In this document: piece by piece, positions 1-12,377 of the stretch
How the letters are laid out: every line of letters begins with the position of its first letter
How positions within the stretch are numbered: position 1 is the stretch's first letter
Assembly: GCA_028023455.1 (NCBI GenBank)
Contig: JAQFVV010000013.1
Location: 7,272,188 to 7,336,187 of the forward strand
Length of the DNA stretch: 64,000 nt
Source: Epiperipatus broadwayi
Taxonomy: Eukaryota; Onychophora; Udeonychophora; Euonychophora; Peripatidae
Direction of reading: 5' to 3'
Position numbers and translations under genes: made by a program
The notes under the pieces: model-generated
What the model was told of the DNA's origin: nothing
Seen by the model: only the letters and a program-made list of their open reading frames with translations
Database searches by the model: none

Positions 1-530
1 CATGGTTGAATTATTAATATTTTATTGTTGTGAATGGTATCTATTAAGATACAGAGAGATGAAAATATTGATTTCTAAATTTTATAATGTTACAATAAAT
101 GAATAAGTATATAATACTAATGAATATTTTATCAAGATCATTTGTGTCTAAAATCATTTTGAGTCATCTTGAAGTGAATTTTAGATCTTTGTTGTTCTTT
201 AGAAAAGTAGTTTGGACATTATTTTTGTAGTGTGGCTTGTATTTCTTTGTGATGTTACTAGAGTTATTCAGCATGTGGAAGATATAAGATGGTGATCAGG
301 AGAGTAATTGTTAAATAAAATCCTAGATGTTAGGGATATATTTTTTAAAGAATATTATATGTGGGCTATATTGTTATAATGTGAATTTACTAAATATACA
401 GGTAACAAAGGACTGTATAATATTTCTCCATGGACAGTTGTATTTTCCTTAGAGTCAGTAAGAACTGGGATACCTGATAATTAGACCTTTTTAGCACTAT
501 ATCCATGATGATGTTTTCTTACTCATTGCA
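1..530. other. AT-rich sequence, no gene seen
   Basis: No exon, RNA gene or repeat was recognised here. Frames are closed by frequent TAA and TAG stops. Confidence 0.6.
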
Positions 531-719
<189 letters not shown>

Positions 720-3559
720 ATTTATCCCTCAGTATAATCACTGTCAATTACCATTGGCATCACGTTATAAAAGATAGTTTTTAAAGATGGTAGAGTAATA
801 GCTGAGCTGTTAGAAGTTGGTAATTTATGTGAAGGCAAGATGAGATAAAAAAAACTTCTATCAAAATGATATTGAATTATTTACTGTTTGTTGTAATATA
901 AAAATAGGAGAGGAATGATTTATTCCTATAAATATTGTAAATATTACAGATCATCCAACTCAAATAAATACATATTTAAATTGGATTGGAAGAGAGAGTA
1001 TTGAAGGTGTGATTTCTCAATGCTACAATGAATGTAAAATATAAAATAAATGAAATATAAAATATTGTAACGTTTTCCGTTTTGCTAGGCCTCTACATGC
1101 TAATATAAATTCCACGTGAGTTGATCAAGCTATGTCAAAAAAGAAGAAAGTTATATTTCTATTCTAAAACATAGCTATATTTCCTGATCAACTCGACCTA
1201 TTAATTGTTGAGAATTGTGCTATTGACGAAATCAGCTTTTAATTTATTTAATCTGGGCACCAGAATTCCTAAGAATTTGCTGAAATCGTCATATAACATC
1301 TCACAAATAAAAAAAAATACTTTTAAACTAATCGGTATTACATCATACCGTAACGAGAATTAATTTTTTAAGATTATTCTTCCTGGGCTTATTCAAACAT
1401 ATTGGCAAAGGTAAATTACATTTTTAAATCTTATTAAACTACTAATAGATTTAATAATAAAAAATAATAACTATTATTAATAACGCACAAATGAAAATTG
1501 GTATTAGAAATATTTTTATTCTAATAGATAAAAAAAAATATATGAAATAAATTACTTATCGAGTAAATTAGAGAGAACACAATTCAGACGTGAATCAATT
1601 AATAAAAAACAATTTTACAATTACTGTTCATATCTAAATTTCTTCTAGAAATTTCCTTAAAAAAAATGGATGTCTCTTGTACAGAAAAAACGAAAGTCTC
1701 TATCGGGATTATTTTAAGACTTGTTTGCAAACGCTTAATTTTGTCACAATCAGGAGTAATGAAGCATTACTTACCGGTAAGTTTTGGGAATTCAGTAGTA
1801 GATAACTATGCATAGTTTTTTGGGTAGAATGAGCTCGGCCTTTTGGTTATTATTTGATCTTGTGGTCCATTCTCCTAGTCGGTCACGAAACCTTTTCTGG
1901 TATACATCTTCTGCGCATATCTTTTGTTTGTCAAAATATCCGTTGATAATCTTATATATTCTTTATAAAATTTATGTTACAAAGTCTCTATTTTTTTCAG
2001 CATAATTCTGCCATCTTTAATTAGTTGAAATATTTTTACTTTCTCTTATCTAGATTGGTAATTTGTGTCTTTTGTTCTCTCCAATTCTAACTTTTATTTC
2101 TAATTACATAAAAAAAAAACCGAAAGAATAATTTAACTTTCATTGTACGTTATTTTTTTTAAAAAAAATTAGTCAAAAAAAAATCTAAATTTACTTTTAT
2201 TTTTTAGCTTCTACCAAATGCCAATATATTTGCAACGTATATAAATAAACGTTACAATATCAAGCAATATAATTTATTAATAGTTTAAAATTTGCTTAAG
2301 AAACATAAACTCATTAAAGATAAAGAAAAGCTATGAAATTATATTTTAAATATTTTTATAAGTAGTTAGTTTACAAAGGGAGACATAATTATATTTTTTT
2401 TTTAACTTTCTGGTATTAGAATACTAGAACAGATTAAAAGATTAAGATAATGCTTTGCTGAAATGCAAAGGAAGTGTTTAATAATTTTAAATATTTTATT
2501 TTATACTGAGTTTAGATAGATGTGTTTTAATCTAAACTTATACTCAAGATTTATATAATTATAAATATATTTTTAAACTACTATGAAACATGGCATTAAG
2601 TTTAATAAGTCATGTATTTATCATTATTATTTTATCACCATAGAGACAATAGAATGTTATTGCATTATTAATAAAAATAGTATATCATGATTGTATTACT
2701 GTAAGATTTTATTTTCATATTAGATAGTCGGAATGAAGGCTATCTTATATTTATTTACTTATTAGATTTATTATGTAAATATTTTAAATTTTAAATAATT
2801 TTTTTTGATATTGTAGTTTACAAATACTTATCAAATTTTTATGATTTTATTGTATCATAATTATAATATTATTTAACTATAATAAAATTGTTAATGCTTT
2901 TTTTTAATTATTTTGTTGGTGGGAGTTTGATTTATCTGAGTGGTTTTCTTTGACTCTTCATACCCACATGCATAGAAATTAATGGTTTGCAATATTACTT
3001 GTTTGCACACGATTTGTAAAAATAATTTAGAATATTATTATTGTTACATATGATTGATTAATAAAAGTATATTATCAAAAAATTATCATAGAAAACATAA
3101 TTATTGATATTTTTAAATGATCCAATATCAATTTGAGATACTTAATATTGCAGTTACTTTGAAAATGTAATATATTCTGTTAATGCCATATAAAATAAAT
3201 AAAAGGTTATAGAATGATTTCTCAGAATTTATGATTTATTTATGTTTTATTGCTAAACATTAATAGTTAAATAGATATGCAATGTTAAGAATCATTAAAG
3301 TATTCTAGTTGTTTGTTGTTGGAACTTTGTGTGGGTAGTTACATATTATGCAAAATCCCTCATTATATTTAACTACAAGATCTTAGAAATGACCCTGAGA
3401 TTATTTCAAAATAATTGTAGAGTTTGTATAAATGATGATTAATAAGAATTATTAGATAATGTTAGATTTTAAATAGTATTTTATAAAGGAATAGTAATTA
3501 ATTTATTGTTTTCCATAATAAATTTGTAAACTATTAGGAATTTTAAACTTCTCTGTCAA
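720..3559. other. AT-rich non-coding stretch
   Basis: About 2.8 kb with A and T homopolymer runs and no convincing exon. Apart from the small hairpin at 1118-1194 nothing could be identified. The 65-codon open frame near 1808-2005 has no recognisable domain and no splice context, so I treat it as chance. Confidence 0.5.
1118..1194. repeat. short imperfect hairpin
   Basis: GAGTTGATCA plus AGCTATGT on the left pair with ACATAGCT and TGATCAACTC on the right. The right arm carries an 8-nt bulge and the loop is about 33 nt. It could be a remnant of a foldback element or a small structured RNA. No function can be assigned. Confidence 0.5.
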
Positions 3560-3831
3560 TATTATAATATATAAAATTAAAAGCGTGTGAAGCACTTGAA
3601 AGAGAAGCTATAGAGAGTGCAAAAAATATTAAACACTAAGCGCTTTTGAGGCCGTTTGCCTCGTATTCCTAGCGAAATGCAAAATTCAGAACAGAGACAA
3701 AAAAAGTTCGCATTATCGCTATGAATATGAGGCAAACGGCCTCAAAAGCGCTTAGTGGTTAATATTTTTTGCACTCTCTATAGCTTCTCTTTCAAGCGCT
3801 TCACACGCTTTTGATCTTATATATTATAATA
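3560..3831. mobile_element. foldback element with ~105-bp inverted arms
   Basis: Positions about 3570-3671 and 3731-3821 are near-perfect inverted copies around a 60-bp spacer. The inner end of each arm holds a small GAGGC/GCCTC stem followed by AAAAGC, which resembles in shape the stem-plus-GAAAC motif of the PLE inserts in this window. The flanks carry TATTATAATA on both sides, but that word is its own reverse complement, so it cannot be told apart from the inverted repeat. It is either a MITE or another inverted PLE-type insert. Confidence 0.7.
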
Positions 3832-5041
3832 AATTTGATAAATTTTATGTTAGGATTATTATATGTGTGTTATGTGGTAGTTTTATTTAGTAGGGGATAA
3901 TATTCTTATGCCATTGGGAATGTATCTTTAGGGATGTATCCTCAATATTTAAGCCATTGTACCTTGCTGAATGTCTCATGTGAAGAGTTTTTCATAATTA
4001 TATGTTATTTTAATCGAACCATATTTTAATTATAATTTATGAGCTAGTTGTAACTTAAACTATTAGTAAAATAAATGGGTTGAGTAGTGAATTTGAGCCC
4101 TGATTATTTATTGATTATATAAGTATTATTATATTTTAATTTAATTAGTTTATTATAGCTAATTATTATAAAATATTGATTTTATTAGATATTATATGTT
4201 AGTAGTATATCTTGAGCTAGTCCTATTATTAATTATTATTAATAGTCAGGGTTTATGCAACTTCACTGTAATCCATTATAGTTATGCCATAGTTAGCCGG
4301 AAAGTCAATCTTAGTTTTTCTTTAGGCGAGAGGAATATATATATAGACAAACAAAATGGCTTGTATTTTAAATATTAGCAGAAAAAATATAGATTAGTCA
4401 TGAATGAATGCAATGGTAAGCAGTTTCTCCGATTTAAGTAAAGATTAAAAATTTGCTTGATAATTCCATAGGGTATCTTTTAGTACTTACATCAATGTAA
4501 TAATACTTATATAAGGTTAAAACCTCAGTACATGCGTCTTAAGTGCTTAATTTTAGTAAGAGAGACACTTAAACTAACGAATAAATTTAAAAAATCTTCA
4601 CCAACCATTATTGATTAAACTGATGAAAAATATATCATTCACTGTATTTATGAAAAAAAGAATTTAAAATAGCCTTTTTTTCTATAATGATATATTTATC
4701 TATTTTATCAGCTAATATTAAATACTCTAAGCAAAAATTATAAAATCCTCAAAATATTTTTCTTCTATTTTTTTCTTTAAATTATAAACAATTGATTTGT
4801 GTTTTTTCAAAAATGTTTTAAGTTGGTCTCTCTTGAAATTTAAATTACCATGCTTTTCTTATTTTAAATATGTGGTCAATAAGTCTGTATAAATGTTTAG
4901 AATTGATTTTTTTATCTCCAGGATTACTTGATAAAAACTTCTTTAAAATAAAACGTGCTGTGGTGAGGTATTTGTTTTATATTTAGCATATGTGCATGCA
5001 ACTATATATTTTATAGTTTTTTTTTATATCTATTTTGTAAG
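3832..5041. other. AT-rich non-coding stretch
   Basis: No gene recognised. The 60-codon frame near 4196-4378 has no domain and is not supported. Confidence 0.5.
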
Positions 5042-5164
5042 AATATTTAATTTAAAACAGGCAAAATTCTCTATATGTATTGCCACTCAATGCAAGCCAG
5101 AGTAATCAATGGATGCCAGAAGGCTTGTGCATAAAATTCCCATCTAGTGCCTACTCATCCAATA

Positions 5165-5206
5165 TCCCCAGACTAGTTTCTGGCTTGTGGCCTTTGTCAG
5201 TGAGGA
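5165..5206 (-). ncRNA. hammerhead-ribozyme-like motif, left arm of A
   Basis: Read on the minus strand: TCCTCA, CTGACAA, a GGC/GCC stem, AGAAAC, TA, GTC, TGGGGA. The outer words form a 6-bp helix I with one G-U pair. The conserved G8 is replaced by A, so this copy is probably inactive. Helix III would be only 2 bp. Confidence 0.5.
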
Positions 5207-5939
5207 GCCTTGAATCCAAGAGCACCGCAGCTAGATATTAGGATCTAATGCAACCCTCCAGAAGTCACCTTTTATTTCTACTTAACTACAAAATTATGAA
5301 ACAAATTGAAAACACCATAATATTTCCAATCCAAACTCATCAGCATTTGTAGTCATATAGGTCTGAATTCAGTTAGTACTCATATATTTTGGTGTCTTTG
5401 GTTCTTTAATAACCATGGCCACCACTATCCTATTAGGCAGGATTGGTTTTAAGCCAATAAACATCACATGATCACTATTTTTTATGCTTGCTCTTAACTC
5501 TTACTAAAGCAGGCAAACCTCTCTATACATATTGCCACTCAGTGCAAGCCAGAATAATCAATGAATGCCAATGATTAATCAATAATTACTCTGGATTGCA
5601 CTTAGTGGCAATACATATAGAGAGTTTTTCCTGTTTTAATAACAGTTAAGAGCAAGCATAAGAAATAGTTATCATGTGATGTTTATTGGCTTAAACCCAT
5701 TCCTGCCTAATAGGGTGGTGGCGGATATGATTATTAAAGAGCCAAAGACACCAAAATATATTAGTATTGAACTGAGTTTAGAGCTATATGACTACATAAG
5801 TTGATGAGCTTGGATTGGAAATATTATGGTGTTTTCAATTTATGACTTATAGTTTTGTAGTTAATTAGAGATAAAAAGTGGCTGCTGGAGGGTTGCATTA
5901 GATCCTAAGATCCAGCTGCAGTGCTCTCAGATCCAAGGC

Positions 5940-5981
5940 TCTTCACTGACGAAGGCCACAAGCCAGAAACTAGTCTGGGGA
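5940..5981 (+). ncRNA. hammerhead-ribozyme-like motif, right arm of A
   Basis: Order of parts: TCTTCA, CTGACGA, GGC-CACAA-GCC stem, A, GAAAC, TA, GTC, TGGGGA. All nucleotides of the hammerhead core that do not vary (CTGAnGA, GAAA, a U-H cleavage triplet) are present. The usual G-C closing pair of helix II is an A-A mismatch. Helix I keeps six pairs although one base differs from the left arm (C-G there, U-G here). Self-cleavage is not demonstrated. Confidence 0.5.
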
Positions 5982-6160
5982 TATTGGATGAGTAGGCACT
6001 AGATGGAGATTTTATGCATAAGCCTTCTGGCATCCAATGATTACTCTGGCGTGCACTGAGTGGCAATAGTATAGAGAGTTTTGCCTGTTTTAATAACAGT
6101 TAAGAGCAAGCATAAGAAATAGTGATCATGCGATGTGTATTGGCTTAATATTTAATTTAA

Positions 6161-6570
6161 TTTATTATTATTGTAATTTCATTTATTATCATGTCTAATT
6201 TAGCTTTATGCAATTAATTAATTGATATGTGTATGTGTGACAAATAAACAAATCATAGTATAATTTATTTATTTTAATAATATTTGGAATTTAAAAATCT
6301 TAATATTACAGTAACGTAATTGAAAATATGTTTCTGCAATTTAATATTAACTAATATTGTAAAAGTTAAATTATATTGTAGTTTATTTATTTATTACTTA
6401 TTTTGTTGCAGTTTATATATATAAGACTGTAGCAGACTAGGTAGTTTAATATTGATTTAGATAAACCTACTTCTGGCTATTAACAAATTAATATAATTCA
6501 ACATTAAGTAGCATTTAAAAATTTACTGTTTATTTATTTAAATGCTATTGATTCTCTAATTCATCACATA
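6161..6570. other. AT-rich non-coding stretch
   Basis: Nothing recognised between PLE pair A and the minus-strand SINE. Confidence 0.5.
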
Positions 6571-6669
6571 TTCTTCTTTTTTATATATGTCAAAGCATTG
6601 ACCAGGAGGCAAACCCGGTCCAGCTGCTTGGAAGGCAGCTATGCTAACCGCTAGACCATCAACGCTTGG
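6571..6669 (-). mobile_element. tRNA-Gly(TCC)-derived SINE, minus strand
   Basis: Positions 6595-6665, read on the minus strand, fold as a 71-nt tRNA-Gly with anticodon TCC. The acceptor stem GCGTTGA/TCAATGC is complete (one G-U pair), the anticodon stem is GCTGC/GCAGC with loop CTTCCAA. The T loop reads TTTGCCT, so the nearly invariant A58 is C. A short shared tail (TTTGACATAT) and an A-rich run follow. CACATATTC and CACATTC flank it as a decayed target duplication. The altered T loop, shared with the copy at 10443, and the A-tail indicate a SINE or retroposed pseudo-tRNA, not a working tRNA gene. Confidence 0.75.
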
Positions 6670-6676
6670 CACATTC

Positions 6677-7800
6677 TTTTTATTATAATCACACACACAC
6701 AAAAAAGCATGGCTGTGGATTCAATGCAGACATTGTTTAAAATAGTTTGCAAAGAAAAAATGATAGAAAAAAATATAATAAAAAAAAAGTATGGTTTATT
6801 GCACAAAATACGCACATAATGAATCTGAGAGCCTATTCAAATAAATAAAAATAATGGATTTTTTAAATAATATTTAACATTGAACTGTTTAAACTTGATA
6901 ATTATTAATAGGACATTAATTAAGGCAATGAAAGTATACTAGATTTATTAAAATTAATATTATCCTTTATATATATAGTTTCCCACAGCATTTAATTTCA
7001 AGTCTTCATATAAATGCTTAGAATTAAGGGTATTATCAAACTCTATTTGATATCTTTTTATTATACATACATAGGTATTTTTAACATTTATGTGCATATC
7101 TATGATACAATTTATTTTAAAAACTATGCATATTAAAACATTAGCAAAAAAGTATTAACAAACAAAGAAGCTAAATCAATCTAAAAAATACAATACAATC
7201 ATAAATTTAGAAAAACAAAAAATATTATTTACAGAAGTACAACTCCCCCACTCCCACCCCATACTAAATCAATTGTTTCATTTTCTCACACAACAAAGTA
7301 GAATTTCCAACTTTGTACTTTTGGGATCATTTTATTAAATAATTCACAGCAATAAATATTGTGAAATCTATGTGACTATCCAAATGTATGCTAAGTGGGT
7401 GAAATAAAAAAAATCACTGTTAAAAAGTGTTACATGCTGCTGTTTCCACAGGCAAGCATATAGAAAATGTATAAATGCTTATGGATTTTTAATTTTTATT
7501 ACTTAATAGTTTTTTTATATTTCAGGCTTTGAAAAATGTCATTTGAGCCATAATCAATGCAATTTGATTTAGAATCAGATTATTATAACAAGCTGTGTAT
7601 TATAGCAGTAGTTTAAATTCTATTTTTTTTTTTTTTTTTGTATCTGCTAGTGCTTTGAGAGATTCTATTAAATTACCTGCTGATTTCTCAAATTTTTAAA
7701 TAGATTTTTTTTTAGGTTTTTTTTCTAAGCAATTTTCTTTTTACTCATCAGAAGACTTCTCATATAAGTATTTGTTAAACTAAAATAAAGAGCATGCTAT
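6677..7800. other. AT-rich non-coding stretch
   Basis: Homopolymer-rich sequence with no exon or repeat recognised. Confidence 0.5.
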
Positions 7801-8198
7801 TAGCTCTAACAAGCTTTATTGATAAATGTCACAAACTTATGAAATTAAGTCACGTGATGTATGATTTTATTTTATTTACTATTATAGCTTTGCTTTTAAA
7901 TTTTAAGTGATGTTATATTGATAAGGCTATTAATATTTGGTATGGCTGGTGATTTCTGAGCTCCATATAACTATTTAAGTTAGATAACTGGATTTGAAGA
8001 CATATAGGTCTCTGAATGTTAACTATCAGATAAGAGCTAGCTTTGAGTTGGTAATTTGGATCTAGAGTCTGAAATATCCTTGCACCTCATTTGGGAAAGC
8101 CAATGGCTAAAAATTGATCTGGAGCTAGGAATAATTCCTAGATAGAGATTTTAAATGCTTTCTGTTGTGGCATTTATCGATAAAGCTTGTTAGAACTA
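7801..8198. repeat. ~400-bp segment with 31-bp terminal inverted repeats
   Basis: The left end begins TAGCTCTAACAAGC and the right end closes with the imperfect reverse complement (GCTTGTTAGAACTA). A second, direct similarity exists between about 7830-7884 and 8228-8280 (AAATTAAGTCAC, then GATGTATGA), so one copy lies inside the right-hand boundary and one outside. There is no coding sequence. It may be a decayed MITE with a local duplication. Confidence 0.45.
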
Positions 8199-10424
8199 TT
8201 AACACACTTTTTATTTTAGTTTATAATTACACACTTATCAAATTAAGTCACCTGATGTATGACTTTATTTTATTTAGTATAAACATTTGTGTTTGCAAAA
8301 ATATATTAATTTTAATTAGCTTTTGCAGAATATCTTTTCTAGATATTTTTGCAAAGAAATATGATCATATGGCAATAACATCAAGCTACTTAATTGTTTT
8401 AGATATTGGCCATCCTCTTTTATTCTTTATATAATAGCCACTAGGTATGTTTTCACAGACTATGAGTATTAATTAACTAAGTAAATTATGGACTCAATAT
8501 GTAAAAGAAAAATTCTAAACTTTCATGGAAATTCTTAACTTTTTTAAAAAATGTCAAAGTTTTACCTCATATAACATATATGCATGTATTAATCATGGTA
8601 TTCTTTTCTAACAGGCCTTTGTTGAGCAAATCAAACACAAGTCTATTTACAATCACTTCTTTTTCACAATTATCTATTATTTCCTATCATATTTTTCAAA
8701 TTATACTTTTATTTGATTTTAAGTGAAAGATGATCGTAATCAATGTCTTAACATTGTAGTCTTATATCCTCATTTTATTTCCTCATAAGTTTTTCATCTT
8801 TACATTAATATAAATATTACTAATGCTAGTTTATAATGAAATGTTTTTTTTATTCCCAACATAACTACTTTTTTTATGTAATTTATGGTTGTATTTTTTT
8901 AAAAATCCAAAGTCCTCATTTTATATTTGTTAAATTAAACTACTTGAGCCTTGCAAGAGAATGGTATGTCAAACTGTTAACATGGAGCATGGAAATCAAA
9001 GTGTTTGGTATTTCTAGATCACCTACATAATGATGACTATTTACTTACAAAATGCATGTGTACTGGAAAAGGATGATGATCTGCATTTTCATTATGATGA
9101 ATTGTTATAACAAATAGAATTGAGATAAAAAATGCATTGATAAGAATTTTAAAATTTGAAACAAGGTATTAAAAGTGGATAAAAATCAAACAGAGACTGG
9201 TACAATAGAAAAGTATTAAACTGTCAACTTGGACATAGTAATCAAACATTTGATGCCTTAAAGCTTGTTCATTGAATGTATGCATAACGAAAGAGACATG
9301 TCTGACTTTCTTCTCTGGTAGATATTTGTAATACGGTCTGGTTTAGATGAAGGGTGCACTGATAACAATTAAAAATATATAATCAAATGTCTTACTTTTT
9401 AAACATAAAAACTTAATTAAATATAATTATAAGCCCAACAAAAAACTTATCATTTTTATTTTTTTTATTGTTTACATTATTTATAAATGATGATAACCTA
9501 TCTGAATCCTTAACTTAGTCTCATGTATCTACGTTATCTTCTCATTAGTGCTGAATATTGTTTTATTTTGCACATAGATTTTTCAGTGTAATTACAACCC
9601 AATAAGCATAGCAGAGGAAGACAATACTTGACTTAGATTCAGTAAAGTTAAAATTTATAATTTTAATATAATTTATATGCTGCCAAGCATACAGAACTAG
9701 ACCTGGTGTTTTATTTTATGAAAGATTCATTATAACACAACTAATCATTCCAATTATTTTTAGTTGATAAACCACAAATGTTAACCATTTAGCAACCAAT
9801 ATTAGATGATTGCTGGGTTAATTTGCTTAATAGTTTCTCATATTTTTTTCTCTTTAGCTTTGTATTACAAGTCATTGAGGTAGCTGAAGAAGGCTAAAGC
9901 CCCAATACACTACCTATGTCTTTGATGTATAATTATGATCGTGATCAAGAGAATGAACAATACAAAATTTTTGCTTTAGGTAATTTTTTCTCCCCATTCT
10001 TTAGTTTAAAATTAAATTTTATTATTTTCAAAATAGTTATTTACAGCCTGAAAACATTAATTTATTTTTCATTAACGTTAATCCGTTTTTTAAATACTGT
10101 TCATTCTTTTGAAGTTCATATATATTAATTGGTTTAGAAATTTATTTCATTTCTAAAACGCTGTCGAATAACATTACAAAACAACAGAATTTAAAATTTT
10201 AATTAAGTTTAACTTCCTTTTAGATCAAACGCTTGACTTAAGGCAAAAAAAAAAAAGTTCTAGAAAAAGTAACAATACAATTTTAATCTTTAATCCCTAG
10301 AAAAATTAAGACATTAGATAAACACTGCCTTTATAGGTAAATAGGTAATTAATCTTAATGATGTAAGAACGATGTAGCTATAAATGTGAAATGATGAAAT
10401 AAACTTTGTTTAAAAAAATGACGA
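8199..10424. other. AT-rich stretch with faint repeat traces
   Basis: No gene recognised. Weak direct similarity exists between about 8970-9006 and 9218-9252. At 9884-9909 a CTGAAGA, GGCT-AA-AGCC stem and CCAATAC succession resembles the 3' motif of the PLEs in this window, and may mark a decayed PLE end. Confidence 0.35.
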
Positions 10425-10548
10425 GTAATGATAATCAGTCAAGCGTTGATGGCCTAGTGGTTAGCATAGCTGCCTTCCAAGCAGCTGGTTCGGGTTCGCT
10501 TCCCGTTCAATGCATTTGGCATATGGGAAAAAAAAGTAATGATATTCA
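10425..10548 (+). mobile_element. tRNA-Gly(TCC)-derived SINE with target duplication
   Basis: A tRNA-Gly-like body at 10443-10513 has acceptor GCGTTGA/TCAATGC, anticodon stem GCTGC/GCAGC and anticodon TCC. The T loop TTCGCTT lacks A58, and one T-stem pair is U-U. It is followed by ATTTGGCATATGGG and eight A residues. GTAATGATAATCA (10425-10437) and GTAATGATATTCA (10536-10548) flank the unit, a 13-bp target duplication with one mismatch. This is the signature of LINE-driven retroposition. The 91-codon open frame running through it is accidental. Confidence 0.85.
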
Positions 10549-12073
10549 AACATTATCACTTGATCATTCTTATAGCTTAGTTAATCTAATCTTCCTTTGG
10601 CAGAAAACAATATATACTCCGCGTGCAATCACAAATCATGCATTATTAGATGACTTCGAATCAACATTGATCTCCAAATGATCACATAAATACTTTTTCA
10701 AACATAGTATTTTTTAAAAAAAAGTTTTTCTGATTGCTTCCCCCCCCCCCGCATATTAACATAATATCAATTGTTTTATTAATAAATGTAGATATAGCTT
10801 CATTATTTATACTGGTTATTAAGTGACATCACATTAATGTTGACTTTTAATAATCATATGAAGGGTATTTCTTTATCATGATGTATCACCTGTTTGCTTT
10901 TTCAATATTCTCAATATCACATTAAACATTATATTGATTTAAGTCATCAACCTATGCAATTTAGTGCAATGGAAGAATAGTAGGCTTTGTCTTTCACTTC
11001 TAATGCATAAACTTCATACAAGCTCCTAAACAATAAAGTATTTGATTATTTATTTATCCAAGTCATTACTAGCCTTTTTTTTTCCTCTATAAGTCTTTCT
11101 AAGCATTATGCTATTCTAATAAATTATGGAATTAAAACAGCTTGATCATTTATGCTTCAAGCAAAAGTTCAAATTTAATTTGGAAAGTTTATCTGCTTGA
11201 TTATTTTTAATATTACTATTTATAGTACTTTCAAAAATCATTACTGGATCCATATCTAAAAACATTAATCATTTTTTAGCCTTTAGTGTTCAGCTTTTAT
11301 ATCTACATAGAATCACATATTATTCTTTTTAAAGATAGATTCCTGCATTAAAGATCTTTTTCAAGCTTTTCATTGTAATTTTACTCAGTCCCATTCCACA
11401 ATGAATCTTTTTGCCACTGGATTCTTTGTTGATAAAGAATAATTCAAGAAGGTAAAACTGACTTGCTTGGGAATTCATAAAAAGTTTGAGTCCCAACAGA
11501 TCTGGGTATGAGCCATATTCAGTGACCTTAATCCCTGAGTCTACCATTCACCAAACAATACAGAGCAATTGTAAAACCAGTAATTCTATGCATTCTTTAT
11601 TTTCATTCACATGAATAATGGCACTAGAATTTCATGATTAATGGTTTTTTCCACTAATACCTAAAACACATTGACTTGGTCTATATTGCTTTCTTTATTA
11701 AATATTCACTATTTAAAATGCTTAAATAGGATAATAATAAACAGTCCTGTTTAACTTGTTCACAATATGAGATCAGAATGTTTCATCTTAATTTTTTTTT
11801 AACAATTATGTTATTTCAAACATCAGAGTTCATTACACTTTATAATTTATTATGAGTTAAATATGTAATACTAAAATAAATTAGAGTAGCAGTATAAATT
11901 AAATGCTTATTACTCAGGATTTTATAAAAGATTCAAGTTCTGAACTATGATCCATAAATCATTAGCTCCAGAGTCCATCAATCTACCACTACACTAATCA
12001 TGAAGGCTATAATAAAAATGGAAATTGCTGCAAGTATTATTTGTAGTTATAAAATGAACTATTTTCATCATCT
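10549..12073. other. AT-rich stretch, no gene seen
   Basis: A run of ten C residues at 10741-10750 is the only marked feature. The minus-strand frame at 11329-11547 has no domain and no splice support. Confidence 0.45.
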
Positions 12074-12164
12074 AATATTAATTACTGAATGTCTTTAGAC
12101 AAATTAAACTTTAATTAAATCTTCCAATTACAACTGTTAGTAATAGACCACAGGTTAGTATGTG

Positions 12165-12201
12165 CACAACATTTCAAGTAGTATCTTTTTTCTCTTCATA
12201 T
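12165..12201 (-). ncRNA. 3' stem motif of PLE pair B, left copy
   Basis: On the minus strand ATATGAAGA is followed by a weak A/T stem and then GAAATGTTG. It corresponds to the better-paired motif at 14534-14581 and to the hammerhead-like motifs of the other PLEs, but is too decayed to be active. Confidence 0.3.
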
Positions 12202-12377
12202 GTTGCTGGCCTGACTAGTGACCATACTATCATGGTAATCAAGATTGGACCCTTAGATTCTTGAATATTAAATTTGAAATACCACCCAAACCAACAAAGC
12301 CATCCTGTCAAAGGCAACAGTCAATAGAAATATATATCTACGAGGTCTCTTTTTTTTCTACAAGCAAAATTGATTAA

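Larger units (their letters stand above)
5042..6160. mobile_element. inverted (head-to-head) non-coding PLE pair A
   Basis: A 1,091-bp insert (5056-6146) is flanked by the exact 14-bp duplication AATATTTAATTTAA at 5042-5055 and 6147-6160. It is a near-complete palindrome centred near 5572. The left arm reads on the minus strand and the right arm on the plus strand. Within each arm the block around GGCAATACATATAGAGAG occurs at both ends, as expected for the tandem pseudo-LTR layout of Penelope-like elements. Each arm has a hammerhead-like core. There is no RT or GIY-YIG coding sequence, so this is a non-autonomous derivative. A DNA-transposon MITE is the alternative, but a 14-bp target duplication argues for target-primed reverse transcription. 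Confidence 0.75.

Noticed and set aside
6595-10513. Two functional tRNA-Gly(TCC) genes
   Set aside because: Both have C at the nearly invariant A58, an A-rich tail and (one clearly, one weakly) target duplications, so they are SINE or retropseudogene copies.
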